This document shows, piece after piece, positions 19,901-28,645 of a DNA stretch of 64,000 nt. The translations under genes and the position numbers were made by a program. Positions within the stretch are counted from its first letter, which is position 1, and the number at the start of each line of letters is the position of its first letter. The stretch is from OLB7 sp966250335 (GTDB lineage Bacteria; Bacteroidota; Ignavibacteria; OLB7), in NCBI GenBank assembly GCA_966250335.1, contig CBINGZ010000021.1:21767-85766 (forward strand), given 5' to 3'. The notes beneath the pieces are model-generated. The model worked only from the letters and a program-made list of their open reading frames with translations, did not search any database and was not told the origin of the DNA.

Positions 19901-20214
19901 CGCAGCGGTTTCATCTCTCCGGCGGTATTCTCATCGCCCGCCTTGATGCGGTTGAAGGCCGTCAGGCGGAGGCGGGGCGTCGCCTTCTGGAAATGCTCGA
20001 AACCGATATGGGCGATGCCGATCGCGCCGATCTTCATTACAGGCTCTGGCGGCTTTCGTTCGCGAGTTCCGGCAGGCATTCCTCCCATGAGATCGCCATT
20101 GACCATGCCCGTCACCGTCGCGAATCGGCGGCGTTGTACGAAATGCTTCAGAAGAACAAGCCCTATGCCAGGTACGACAAGCGGTTGGAGGAGCTGAGGG
20201 CTTCCGGCGTTTAG
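16954..20214 (+). CDS. DUF4062-STAND NTPase-TPR protein (NPHP3/TEP1-like architecture)
   Basis: This is a 1086-residue soluble protein. Residues about 6-100 form a DUF4062 domain (LRVFVSSTFIDLRAERELLV, AEVDLRWGVTDE, IGLTGDRYGYIP). A NACHT-like NTPase follows, with Walker A GSGAGKS (246-252, Lys251) and Walker B LVLILDAVNQL (Asp334), the 'DAxNQL' form also seen in vertebrate NPHP3 and TEP1. After a winged-helix-like region, residues about 690-900 carry TPRs ('GDxxxALECYSEQERISREIGDRY', 'EFFGLQESICRELGDRQ'). A C-terminal helical part follows. It stands alone between a relic and a GH16 gene. STAND proteins sense ligands and oligomerise; bacterial ones include antiphage sensors, but no effector domain or partner is visible, so a defence role is only possible. 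Confidence 0.85.
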   Translation: MGSPSELRVFVSSTFIDLRAERELLVRTIFPELRAYCRERGISFAEVDLRWGVTDEDQVLGHLFRTCLEEIDNCRPYFIGLTGDRYGYIPQLHEIHKDPDLLTRYPWVEDAVMDEASIIDMEFRYGVLDDPVSRGSSRFFFRTYREGMEIEERLEELKDRVRASGAFVAEFSDPAELGRMIREELLGVIESDFPDAVPPTPLEQERARHEAFASSRRKAYIPNATYLKCLNDHAAGSGPPLVVYAGSGAGKSALLSFWAEQYRRRHPDAHVVEHYVGIGAGAADHYAIMHRIMSEIRERFGRSETVPSIPREIMREFPNWLGFTTGRPLVLILDAVNQLSGAALNLDWLPAFIPRNIRLVVSSTMESTLAQLRKRNWSPLEVLPLTVKEREAIVVRFLSEYRKALGADLVRRISEDEKCSQPLFLRTLLEELRLFGRHSLLAGRIEHYLATTGPEDLFRMVLERLEEDFGRDEISDVMSLIWASRDGLTEDDLVAITGIPQPTISMVAMGLDYHLLTKNGIRTFFHDYLRRAVEVRYLNEEETRRSQHLRLADYAERVITAEPATAPLFRFARELPAQLHAAGARDRLCDVLADIRIFTVLYTDEIKYEFISYWVNLYREFDMEAAYRRGLERWEAGSPDPDTKGRVLDSVIDVLGALGRWDTAEAMQRERLANVIREGERKVEAVSRSRLGRLLRIRGDHEAGLTELQRAKDLFRELGDLSGLVVALGYEGLLHGQRGSNDRALECYSEQERISREIGDRYHQARALSDMGNLHLEWGNVKQALEFFGLQESICRELGDRQGLSLGIVRAGIAYIQLDEMDEAFDHLREGVAICRELGDHTALVGALYNLGTVHIRRGEHDAAGECFREVGSLGSLFNSPRISATAEIGWGGICWGRREYDRALYHYGNALRQFRSVGARAYETVALIRFAEVMTDLVERNAPGHLPEFVLDHVPSTELRIVIEHVRKYIAEGMAIARDLRSQRFHLSGGILIARLDAVEGRQAEAGRRLLEMLETDMGDADRADLHYRLWRLSFASSGRHSSHEIAIDHARHRRESAALYEMLQKNKPYARYDKRLEELRASGV

Positions 20215-20264
20215 AACATATCGTTCGGTGGTATGCCGATTCGTATCGTTTCGGGACTTCAGGT

Positions 20265-21296
20265 ATGCCGGTCATGAGATCCATATTGCCCTCCCTTGAA
20301 AGGCACGGCGCTCTATGCCGCACGGCCCAACGCATGGTCGACGTAGTTCTGCCGGCCCTCGCCGTTGCCGCTTGTTCCTCACCCGACCAGCCTTCCTCCA
20401 ATGCGAGTCACGTTCTCACGGGCGCCGTGCTCGGCGGCGCCGGAAAACCGGTCGTCGGCGCCTCGATCACGCTCGATCCCGGCGGGCGCTCCGCCGTCAC
20501 GGACGGCTCCGGCCGGTTCTCGGTCGGCGGTCTGGAGCCGGGGAGCTATCGCGTTGCGGCGGCCCGTGACGGGTTCTCCACCGAGTCGGGGTTTCTGATA
20601 AGTCGCGATACGACCGATGTCCTCATGCGTCTCGGAATCTGGAAGCCCGTATGGGCGGATGAGTTCGACGGCGCCGCGCTCGACTCCGGCGAGTGGACCT
20701 GGTACACCGGCGAATCGGGTGTTCCCGGCGAGGATGTCTACTACACGATGGAGAACGTCGAGGTCCGCGACGGCATCCTCAGGATGAAGGTCGATCGACG
20801 GCCGATGGGAACGGTCGGGCATACCGGGGCCTCGATCTTCACGCAAAAGCTCTGGATGAACGGGCGCTTCGAGATCCGCGCGCGCGTTCCCGCCGGCAGG
20901 GGGCTCTGGTTCGCTCACTGGCTCTGGCCGTCGCAGCACTCCACGCCGGAGATCGACATCATGGAACTGCTCGGAAGAGATCCCGGCACGATCTACGGAA
21001 CCTATCACTACACCGATTCGACGGGGGAACGGAGACGGAAGCAGATCCCGCACGGCGGAGCGGACTTCTCGGCGGTCTTCCATACCTTTGCCGTCGAGTG
21101 GTTCCCCGGTGAAGGTCGGTGGTTCGTCGACGGGCGCGAGTATTTCCGCGCGTCGTTCCCGCAGGCGGATCGGGAGATGCGCCTGATGCTGACCAACCAG
21201 GTCGGCGGAAGCTGGGCCGGCATGCCCGATTCCACGACCCTCTTCCCGCAGTTCCACGAGATCGACTTCGTGCGGATATATCGTCCCGCGGAATAA
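20265..21296 (+). CDS. Glycoside hydrolase family 16 lipoprotein
   Basis: The 343-residue product has a lipobox-like VAAC at Cys37, so it is probably a lipoprotein. In-frame ATGs at 20274 and 20334 are also possible starts. Residues about 50-125 form a carboxypeptidase-regulatory-like beta domain ('VLTGAVLGGAGKPVVGASI', 'SGRFSVGGLEPGSYRV'). The GH16 domain follows: 'WADEFDGAALDSGEW', then the catalytic ExDxxE motif EIDIME (Glu229 nucleophile, Asp231, Glu234 acid/base), then 'FHTFAVEWFPGEGRWFVDG'. GH16 enzymes cut beta-1,3/1,4-glucans, agars or carrageenans; the exact substrate cannot be told here. The gene starts 50 bases after the STAND gene and is followed after 34 bases by a cargo gene. 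Confidence 0.9.
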   Translation: MPVMRSILPSLERHGALCRTAQRMVDVVLPALAVAACSSPDQPSSNASHVLTGAVLGGAGKPVVGASITLDPGGRSAVTDGSGRFSVGGLEPGSYRVAAARDGFSTESGFLISRDTTDVLMRLGIWKPVWADEFDGAALDSGEWTWYTGESGVPGEDVYYTMENVEVRDGILRMKVDRRPMGTVGHTGASIFTQKLWMNGRFEIRARVPAGRGLWFAHWLWPSQHSTPEIDIMELLGRDPGTIYGTYHYTDSTGERRRKQIPHGGADFSAVFHTFAVEWFPGEGRWFVDGREYFRASFPQADREMRLMLTNQVGGSWAGMPDSTTLFPQFHEIDFVRIYRPAE

Positions 21297-21330
21297 TCCC
21301 TTCTCACCTCTCGGTTTATCCTGACAGGAT

Positions 21331-23565
21331 ATGTCGTTCAGTCCCTTCGTCCGATTTCTATCGTGCTGCTCCCTCCTCTTCCTTCCGGTCATCGCGTCGG
21401 CACAGCCGGTCGAGATCCGGGGGATCGTGAACGATTACGTCGTGGTGACCTCGATCGATTACTGCACGAACTCCCTGGCCGTCGAGAACGCGTTCCTCTT
21501 CAAGCCGGGCGATCGCGCGATGCTGATTCAGGTGATCGGGGCGGTTGTCGACACGGCGGAACGGGAGGACGCGGGGGGGATCGTCGATCTGAAGAACACG
21601 GGCCGTTGGGAGCTCGTCACCGTCGCGGCGGTCTCCGGCGACGACCTTACGATCGGGAACCGGCTGCTGAACGACTACGATTCGATCGGCGTGCAGCTTG
21701 TCCGCATGCCGTCGCTGAAGGATGCCGTCGTGATCGCTCCTCTCGTCGCGCATCCGTGGGACGGGAGGATCGGCGGGGTGGTGGCGATCGAGGTTGCGGG
21801 GGAGCTGACTCTCAATGCCGATGTCGACGCCTTCAGCGCCGGGTTCGCGGGGGGAGAGCCCTCGGAAAATATCGGGGCGCCCCCTTCGGAACATCTCTGG
21901 CAGGATCCCTACTCCGGCAGGGGAGGGATCAAGGGGGGAGGGATCGCGAACCTGGAGTTCGTGAAATCGGCAGGTCGCGGACCGAGAGGGAACGGCGGCG
22001 GAGGAGGAAACTCCCTGAACGCCGGCGGCGGAGGAGGAGGGAATGCCGGGATGGGGGGAAGAGGAGCCTCCGGCGGCGACTGGAACCTCGGGCTCGATTC
22101 CTACGGACTCCCCGGCGCCGGACTTGCCGACGGGATCGCCGAGGGGCGCATCTTCATGGGAGGCGGCGGCGGCGGCGGTCAGCAGAACAATCATCGGGCG
22201 ACGGCGGGAGGGGACGGCGGCGGCATTGTTCTGCTGAAGGCCGGGAGGATCAGATCGGAGTTCCGGACGGTCTCCGCCGTCGGTCGTGGGGCGTCGCGAA
22301 GCGGTGTGGACGGCGCCGGGGGAGGGGGCGCCGGAGGAACGATCGTGATCGATACGAAGGAGATCGTCGGATCGCTCTACCTCTCGGCGCGCGGCGGTGC
22401 GGGAGGCGACAACGACAGCGACGGCGATACCTGGGCGATTCATCCTCCGGGGGGCGGCGGTGGAGGGGGAGCGGTGATCCTTTCCCTTGCGGAGATTCCG
22501 GAGAGGGTATCGGTGGAGCTTGGGGGAGGGGGCGCCGGCCGGATTCTGAACGAGCATGAGAACGATCTCGGCGCATATCCTCTGGAGGGAGGGCGCGGGA
22601 TGCTTCTCTTCTCCCGTCCGGTCGTCGAAAGCACGATTCCGTTCCGGCCGGTCATGGCCGACTGCGGGCCCGATCTCACCCTCTGTCTCGGTTCGGGGAC
22701 GCCGATCGGGGCGCCGGCGAATCCTCCGGGCGTTCCGGTCTCCTACAGGTGGTCTCCTTCCGAGGGGCTCAGTTCCGACACGGTGGCGGTTCCCGTTGCC
22801 TCTCCGTCGAGGTCGACTCTCTACACGATGCGGGCGTGGGACCGGCACGGCTGCGAGAGTGTCGACACGATGATGCTGACGGTGGCGCCGCCGACGGCGC
22901 ATCTGCGCGGCGACTCCTCCGGGGTCGTCAGGTTCGCGCCGAGGCTGCGGTTTACCGACACCTGCCGTGCGGTTCCTATTGAGAACGAGGGGCCCGATTC
23001 GCTGATTCTTGAGGCGCCGGTTCTTTTCGGCAACCAGGCCTTCTCGATCCCTCCGCATCAGTTCCCGATACGGATACCTCCCGGCGGGCGGGCGACGATG
23101 GAGATCTGCTACGCGCCGTCGGAGATGGTGGAATATCGCGACACGGCGCTTCTTCGGATCGGCTGTCTCGGCTCGTTCCTGCTGATCGCGGCGGCGCATG
23201 ACGGCAGGGCATCGGGGGAGATCTGCGGTTCCGATCTCGGTTTCCGACCGGTGGAGGGAACCCGCGACCTGCTCGACGTACGGATGCCGCAGCCGAACCC
23301 CGGCTCCGGAAAGATCGCGCTCGGATACACCCACATCGCCCGGGACGCGAACGACCCGCCGCCTCGCTGCCATCTCTACAGCACCCTTGGAGCCGTTATT
23401 GCAGAAGCGCGACCTTCAACCTTGGAACAGGTAGCCGTCGAGACGGGCTCGGCCACGACCGGCGCCTTCGAGCTTGACCTGCACGACCTCCCGCCCGGCC
23501 GTTACATGATCGTGGTAAGAGCGGGAGAGGAGGCCGTTATGAGGAGTATAGTCGTTGTGCGATAA
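21331..23565 (+). CDS. Glycine-rich secreted protein with ASH-like domain and T9SS sorting domain
   Basis: The 744-residue product has a signal peptide (cut near ASAQP). Residues about 30-170 describe a strand-rich domain (NDYVVVTSIDYCTNSLAVEN, GDRAMLIQVIGA). A region of about 230 residues follows, dominated by Gly runs (GGGGGNSLNAGGGGGGN and similar), of the kind seen in adhesin-like Bacteroidota proteins. One PKD-like unit comes next (YRWSPSEGLS...TLYTMRAWDRHGCES), the same family as the eight repeats in the cargo at 12709-16407 but without the CxxC. An ASPM/SPD-2/hydin-like immunoglobulin domain (about 530-620) then precedes the sorting domain (MPQPNPGSGKIAL to SIVVVR). Confidence 0.87.
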   Translation: MSFSPFVRFLSCCSLLFLPVIASAQPVEIRGIVNDYVVVTSIDYCTNSLAVENAFLFKPGDRAMLIQVIGAVVDTAEREDAGGIVDLKNTGRWELVTVAAVSGDDLTIGNRLLNDYDSIGVQLVRMPSLKDAVVIAPLVAHPWDGRIGGVVAIEVAGELTLNADVDAFSAGFAGGEPSENIGAPPSEHLWQDPYSGRGGIKGGGIANLEFVKSAGRGPRGNGGGGGNSLNAGGGGGGNAGMGGRGASGGDWNLGLDSYGLPGAGLADGIAEGRIFMGGGGGGGQQNNHRATAGGDGGGIVLLKAGRIRSEFRTVSAVGRGASRSGVDGAGGGGAGGTIVIDTKEIVGSLYLSARGGAGGDNDSDGDTWAIHPPGGGGGGGAVILSLAEIPERVSVELGGGGAGRILNEHENDLGAYPLEGGRGMLLFSRPVVESTIPFRPVMADCGPDLTLCLGSGTPIGAPANPPGVPVSYRWSPSEGLSSDTVAVPVASPSRSTLYTMRAWDRHGCESVDTMMLTVAPPTAHLRGDSSGVVRFAPRLRFTDTCRAVPIENEGPDSLILEAPVLFGNQAFSIPPHQFPIRIPPGGRATMEICYAPSEMVEYRDTALLRIGCLGSFLLIAAAHDGRASGEICGSDLGFRPVEGTRDLLDVRMPQPNPGSGKIALGYTHIARDANDPPPRCHLYSTLGAVIAEARPSTLEQVAVETGSATTGAFELDLHDLPPGRYMIVVRAGEEAVMRSIVVVR

Positions 23566-23661
23566 GTAGTAGATCCTTCATCAGCAGAAAGAGGGCAGCC
23601 TCGGACACGATGCCATCGTCCGTCGGGGCTTGATTGCGGCAATCCTCCAGTCCCTGCTCTG

Positions 23662-25797
23662 CTACTCTCCGTGCGTGACAGCCAGGCTGACCGACATTCT
23701 GCCGAAGTCCGATATGATCGATACCAGATACATCCCTGACGCAAGTCCGCTCAGATCGAGCGGGATGGAATACTCCCCGGACCGTGCGATGCTGAGAACC
23801 GGCATCGTTACCGCCTCGGTTCCGTAGGTGGTATGGATTGTGACGCGCAACGGCGTAGGCCCGGGCGCCCGCACCCGCAGTTCCCCCCTCTCACGTGCAG
23901 GGTTCGGCACGATCTCCGCCGCCAGTGACATTCGCTCAATGTTTTCCACGCTCCTTCCTTCATGACGGCGCAGACTTTTCGCGAAGCGCTCCTCCGATGT
24001 CTCCCAGGGCGCGAAATGGAACATTCCCAGGACTTCGCATTCCTCGGCGACCCCTTCGGTGAACACCGGGCGCAGCCGGATGTGGACCAGGGTGCCGGCA
24101 TCGGCCGCTTCATGTACCGGGACGAACACCGTTTCCTCCAGTGTATCCGTCTCGACATCGCGTGCCGATACAGTGTCGCCACGCCAGAGAATCGCTCCGT
24201 CGGTTTCCCGCACAAGCTCGGTTATCACCATGATATCGGCCGGCCTCCCCAGCACCGAATCGAACGGGAGACCGTCCAGCCAGGCGATCAGGGCGTCGGT
24301 GCCGCCGATCCGTCGCCTGATCGTCACCGGCACCGTGTCCGCCTGGAACACTCCGGTTCGTGTGACGTGATCGATCACATCGGAGGAGTCGACGATCAGG
24401 TAGTCGTTCGGCGCGCCGAAAAAGGTCGGCGTCGGACCCGGCTTGTTCGGGATCGGAACGATCGTATCCCCTTTCGGTCTGGGGCGATCGGTGACGATCC
24501 CGTGGTGGAAGGGAGGAGGGACAGGTGAGTCGCATGGACCTCCGCCGAACCGTAATCGATAGACGGCCAGGGCCACGACCGCTGCCGTATCGGTCTCTCT
24601 GGTGAACGCGGTCACCGGATCGACAGGATTGTTGATCAATCCCGCCGGATAATAGTAGGCTTGTCCTCCTCCGGCACGGGCGCCGAGCGAGCCGGTTGCG
24701 TCGTCGCGACGGTGCAGGATGCCGGTCGATGCAAAGGGTTGATCGCTGCGATACGGCGCCAGCATCATCGACGGATGCTGGCCGTGTGCGATCGGTTCCG
24801 GTCTGTGCCAGCCGTAGCGATAGAGGAACTGTCGGTTGTCGATATTATCGGGCGAGTTCGTCCAGTGCCATGCCAGTCCTCCTTCGGGCTGTGTCACCAG
24901 TGCGGTGCTGTCGGCCCAGGGGAACTGAGTGAGCGACGGGCGTTCGAAGTTCTCCCTGACGGTTCCCCAGGCATAGGCGGGCGTATACCAGAAGCCTCTG
25001 CTGAAGAAGACCCGTTGGGATACCGTGTCGCGGAACTTGAGAATCACCTGCTGGGTGGTATCCGAGTTGTCCCGTTCGAAGGCGACGCCGATGCGAACCG
25101 AGTCGACGGCGATCGACGGATGAATGAAGCTGCAGCCGGGGACCGCCACCGAGACATGCTCGACCGGTGCAACGGTGATGGTCGGCCTTGTGCCGCCGGT
25201 GAATCCCACTATGATCTGATTGTAGAAGATGCTCCAGAGCGGGTTCCCTATCTGCATCTGCTGGTAGGCAAGGTGTGCCCACTGACGGTTGACCGTGTCG
25301 ACCCCGGAGAGGAATCTGCGCATCGGCCTGTAGGCGAGCGTCGGATACTGCGTGAGCTGGCTCATGGTGACCGTACCCGAGAGGCCGAAATCGGCAGTGA
25401 CCGCTCTGGCCGTATCGACCGTTGAAATATCGTTCGTGGGGTTGATGCCGTCCCTGTCCCGGATCGCGACAAGATGCGTGCCGGTGGATGTTCCCCATGC
25501 CACGACCCAGCCGCTGTCGACGCCGGTGACCGCGGGATGATAGTTGACGCCGGCCGTCAGCGTGGTGAACGGAACCAGAGTGAGAGGGGTGCTCGTGGGG
25601 AGACCTGCCGTTGTCGGCAGACCGTCGAACCGCAGAGCGACGACGCGGAACTTCCCGTCACGATCGCGCTGCTCCCAGACCGCCAGTGCCGAGGCGCCGT
25701 TCCGCGACGAGGCGATCACCGGACGGAAGATCGATCGTGCGCAGATAGACGACGCTGTCACGTTCGTAGACCATGAACCTGTCGCGCTCGGTGGCAT
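23662..25797 (-). CDS. 3' part of a frameshifted T9SS cargo gene
   Basis: This frame carries the C-terminal two-fifths of the protein begun at 28582. Meaningful sequence starts near 25725 ('VIASSRNGASALAVWEQRDRDGK'); the residues before it are out of frame. There is no start codon with a ribosome site or signal peptide. The product has propeller-like phrases ('GWVVAWGTSTGTHLVAIRD', 'HPSIAVDSVRIGVAFERD') and ends with a T9SS sorting domain (EIVPNPARERGELRV to SVSLAVTHGE). If joined to the upstream frame the protein would be about 1650 residues. As it stands, this part could not be exported without the frameshift being repaired or suppressed. Confidence 0.75.
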   Translation of the reverse strand: MPPSATGSWSTNVTASSICARSIFRPVIASSRNGASALAVWEQRDRDGKFRVVALRFDGLPTTAGLPTSTPLTLVPFTTLTAGVNYHPAVTGVDSGWVVAWGTSTGTHLVAIRDRDGINPTNDISTVDTARAVTADFGLSGTVTMSQLTQYPTLAYRPMRRFLSGVDTVNRQWAHLAYQQMQIGNPLWSIFYNQIIVGFTGGTRPTITVAPVEHVSVAVPGCSFIHPSIAVDSVRIGVAFERDNSDTTQQVILKFRDTVSQRVFFSRGFWYTPAYAWGTVRENFERPSLTQFPWADSTALVTQPEGGLAWHWTNSPDNIDNRQFLYRYGWHRPEPIAHGQHPSMMLAPYRSDQPFASTGILHRRDDATGSLGARAGGGQAYYYPAGLINNPVDPVTAFTRETDTAAVVALAVYRLRFGGGPCDSPVPPPFHHGIVTDRPRPKGDTIVPIPNKPGPTPTFFGAPNDYLIVDSSDVIDHVTRTGVFQADTVPVTIRRRIGGTDALIAWLDGLPFDSVLGRPADIMVITELVRETDGAILWRGDTVSARDVETDTLEETVFVPVHEAADAGTLVHIRLRPVFTEGVAEECEVLGMFHFAPWETSEERFAKSLRRHEGRSVENIERMSLAAEIVPNPARERGELRVRAPGPTPLRVTIHTTYGTEAVTMPVLSIARSGEYSIPLDLSGLASGMYLVSIISDFGRMSVSLAVTHGE

Positions 25798-28582
25798 CGG
25801 TCGAGGGGTTCTCGGCCCGCACGCCGTTGTTGTAGGCGGTGCCGTGGGATGAGATCCCTGCCGGTATCGGTATAATGCGATAGAGTGCCCCCCAGCCCGG
25901 TTTCAGCCATCGGAGTTCCGTTTCCGCGTAGAACGCCCCCGTGTCGCGCCACTCCGACTCATGTCCCACCCATTCCACGACGAACGAATCGGCGATGACG
26001 CCGGTAACGTTGTTGAGCCTGACCCGTGGCTTACGGGCGTCGATCGATCCCAGACCTGTGTCACCGGCGGATATCGTCGCATCGATCGGCCAGCAGCGGA
26101 GATTGGTCGTCAGTAGATATCGGACACCGGCCGCAGCGCGGTTCCCGTCGGTCGGGCCGGGCGTAAACTGGGTGATCTCCATGTAGGTCTCCGACCGAGG
26201 GTCGGCCGTGGTGTCGGCGAATTCTCCGTTGATGTCGGGCGGTATCTCCGGCTTGGCGCGAATCGTATACAACGAATCGACAAGCGGAATCAGATCGAAG
26301 CTCCGGGTCGTGTCGTTGACGGTGAGCTGTTCCCGGTTATAGATGAGTTTCGAATAGATCGTATCGATCTTCCTGAGTTCGCTGGTCACCTCCCGGATGG
26401 CGTTGAACCGCTGCTGCATGCCGATCCACATTTTCGGGATGCGATACGAGGCATCGGTGAAGGGGGCAAACGGGATCGGAGGCTGAAGTGTGTCGTAATT
26501 GCGAGAGTGATCTCCACTGGTATGATGCATGACGCCGAAGTGGTCGCCGTCGTAGATCATATCGGAATACATGATGCCGTCGGAGCCGCAGTTGAGCATG
26601 AACCATGACTGTGCGATGATCTCCTCCGGTGTGGTCGGTCGTCGCTCGTCGCGGAATCCCTCCGCATATCCTGTTCTGCGGCCCTGACCGTCGAAGGTGT
26701 AGCCGAACCAGCCGCCGACCTGAACGTTGGTCATCACCGGATGGGGCGGCGCCAGATGGAGATATCGGAACCGGGCGATATCGATCGCGTCGCAGACGCT
26801 CGATTTCTTGTTCTTGAGTTTATCCTGGATCAGGAGGGTGTAGTTTCTGTAGGCCGTGTCGTGATTGGTCGCGATGATCTCACCGTACCATCCGTTATTG
26901 AAGCCTCCGTACATGGAGTCGGGATTGGCGTAGAATATGGGGAGCCATCCTTGGATAGGATAGATATGCTCCATCCAGGTGCCGATCATTTTGTAGGAGA
27001 GGGAGTCATAATCGCCGCCGAACGCGCGGAAGGTGTTGAAATCCCAGAAGGGATTGCTGAAGATGCCGTTATTGCGGGTCGAATCGCGTTCACGAATGAA
27101 TCGCTGGACCCTGGAACTCATGGTCTTGTAGAACCAGTATGACCCCTCGCGAGGCTCGTCGTTGAGTGCGAACTGCGCCATCACGCGGGAGAGGGCGTTG
27201 TCCCATGTGGTATCGGTCAGAACGCCGTCGACGATACGGCGGACCATGGTGTCGAGCCCGCCGCGCTCCACGATGGTCAGCAGATGGGAATTGATCCTGC
27301 TGCGAAGAAAGGTGAGGGGAACCTCGTTGGTCGTGTAGATATCGAAGAAGAAATCGGACTCGACCGGGATCGGGTCTGCCTGGATCGCATAAGGGCTGAT
27401 CCTGCCGTCTCCCTGCAGAGCATCGAAGAGCGAGTCGCAGCGGGCAACGCAGAGCGAATCGGAATTCGCTCCACGGAGCGGATTACCGTAGACGACCATG
27501 AACCGGGCCGTGGAATCACGAAGCGCCACGGTATCGAGGGTGGCGGGGTCGCAGCCTACGCGGGGTTCAACAACATCGGCGATCTGAATAGGATCTCCGT
27601 TTTCATCGCGCGCCTTGATGGAGTCGCGGAAGAAATTGACGGGGAAGGTGATGGTGCGGTAGGGGAGGCGATCCTGTTCTTCTCCAATTTCGACGATTGG
27701 TGCATCAAGGTATGCTTGTTTAGTAACTGTGAGCCGTTTGAAGGGGATAGCCCAGTTGCAAGCGCAAGCACCGGGATCTCGCTGCAATGTATCCTCACGG
27801 CGGTAGAGGGTTGCGTAGGCTATATCTGCACTATTTGATAACTGACGCCATTCTTCAATAACTTGTGCGGTATCAATATAGAGTGTAATCGAAACATCAA
27901 AGAAGTGGGAGCTGTCGACGTAGCTTCCATTATACGTGCGCAACGTATCATAAAACCTGTGTTCACCTTCACGCGTCGCCAGGGCTGCATATTGCGGCCT
28001 GCCTGCGATCAGTGTCGAATCAGCAATATCAGCACCCATCATAACTCCTGAAACGAAATTTCTGGGAATTTGGTGAGATGATATTCCTGGGGACGTCCAT
28101 CCAGAAGCGTACATTTGTGGACGAATCTGAGTATCGTCAACGTTATGATAATACTCGATCGAAAGGCATGACAACCACATCTGAAAAAGATCTGCCGGAG
28201 AGTAATATGTCCGAAAATTTCGGCCAGCTGCATCACTCCAGAAGTTATAGTCGATGCTGTCACGCCAACGAGGTCCTTCCGTACACGGCCACCAGTGTGC
28301 TGGATTACTGATCCGTGCCAGTGAAATAGGCCCTCCATAGAAATACCCGAATGTCATGTTCAAACTATCCATCACCAGACTTGGGCTCCAGATAGACTCA
28401 CCTCCGATCTGGAATGTCCGATTGTTTTGCCATTCCGTATTAAATCCGTTGAAGCATGTATCGCACAACTTCCAGTCATTTTCGAACCGTTGTGCTGATG
28501 CCGTCGGTGCAAGAAAGAGCATGAGGGTCACGACAAGGTATACGAGGCCTTGTCGGAGCACCCAATCGAACAGCTTGATCAT
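25658..28582 (-). CDS. 5' part of a frameshifted T9SS cargo gene (signal peptide, unknown domain)
   Basis: The start at 28582 gives a signal peptide (MIKLFDWVLRQGLVYLV..., cut after ASAQ) with GGAGA about 5 bases upstream. The 974-residue frame shows no domain I recognise; it is aromatic-rich and reads as an extracellular protein. Its last residues after 'YLRTID' (about 25735) are out of register: the other frame continues with a coherent sequence, so an indel lies between about 25715 and 25740. On its own this part lacks the sorting domain and would stay in the periplasm. The first ~900 bases of the gene are clearly poorer in GC than the rest. It follows the 28646-30403 gene by 63 bases and probably shares its transcript. 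Confidence 0.75.
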   Translation of the reverse strand: MIKLFDWVLRQGLVYLVVTLMLFLAPTASAQRFENDWKLCDTCFNGFNTEWQNNRTFQIGGESIWSPSLVMDSLNMTFGYFYGGPISLARISNPAHWWPCTEGPRWRDSIDYNFWSDAAGRNFRTYYSPADLFQMWLSCLSIEYYHNVDDTQIRPQMYASGWTSPGISSHQIPRNFVSGVMMGADIADSTLIAGRPQYAALATREGEHRFYDTLRTYNGSYVDSSHFFDVSITLYIDTAQVIEEWRQLSNSADIAYATLYRREDTLQRDPGACACNWAIPFKRLTVTKQAYLDAPIVEIGEEQDRLPYRTITFPVNFFRDSIKARDENGDPIQIADVVEPRVGCDPATLDTVALRDSTARFMVVYGNPLRGANSDSLCVARCDSLFDALQGDGRISPYAIQADPIPVESDFFFDIYTTNEVPLTFLRSRINSHLLTIVERGGLDTMVRRIVDGVLTDTTWDNALSRVMAQFALNDEPREGSYWFYKTMSSRVQRFIRERDSTRNNGIFSNPFWDFNTFRAFGGDYDSLSYKMIGTWMEHIYPIQGWLPIFYANPDSMYGGFNNGWYGEIIATNHDTAYRNYTLLIQDKLKNKKSSVCDAIDIARFRYLHLAPPHPVMTNVQVGGWFGYTFDGQGRRTGYAEGFRDERRPTTPEEIIAQSWFMLNCGSDGIMYSDMIYDGDHFGVMHHTSGDHSRNYDTLQPPIPFAPFTDASYRIPKMWIGMQQRFNAIREVTSELRKIDTIYSKLIYNREQLTVNDTTRSFDLIPLVDSLYTIRAKPEIPPDINGEFADTTADPRSETYMEITQFTPGPTDGNRAAAGVRYLLTTNLRCWPIDATISAGDTGLGSIDARKPRVRLNNVTGVIADSFVVEWVGHESEWRDTGAFYAETELRWLKPGWGALYRIIPIPAGISSHGTAYNNGVRAENPSTDATERDRFMVYERDSVVYLRTIDLPSGDRLVAERRLGTGGLGAARS

Positions 28583-28645
28583 GATGTCTCCGAAAGTATA
28601 TGCTGGTGTGACGCATGAGGAGTTTCTCATCTCCTCAATGTGCAT

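Noticed and set aside
21990..22480. GGC/GGA-rich tracts that look like simple-sequence or CRISPR-like repeats
   Set aside because: They encode the Gly-rich part of a cargo protein and have no regular repeat/spacer pattern.
23566..23661. Possible terminator between the convergent cargo genes
   Set aside because: I could not find a stem with a T tail that I would defend.
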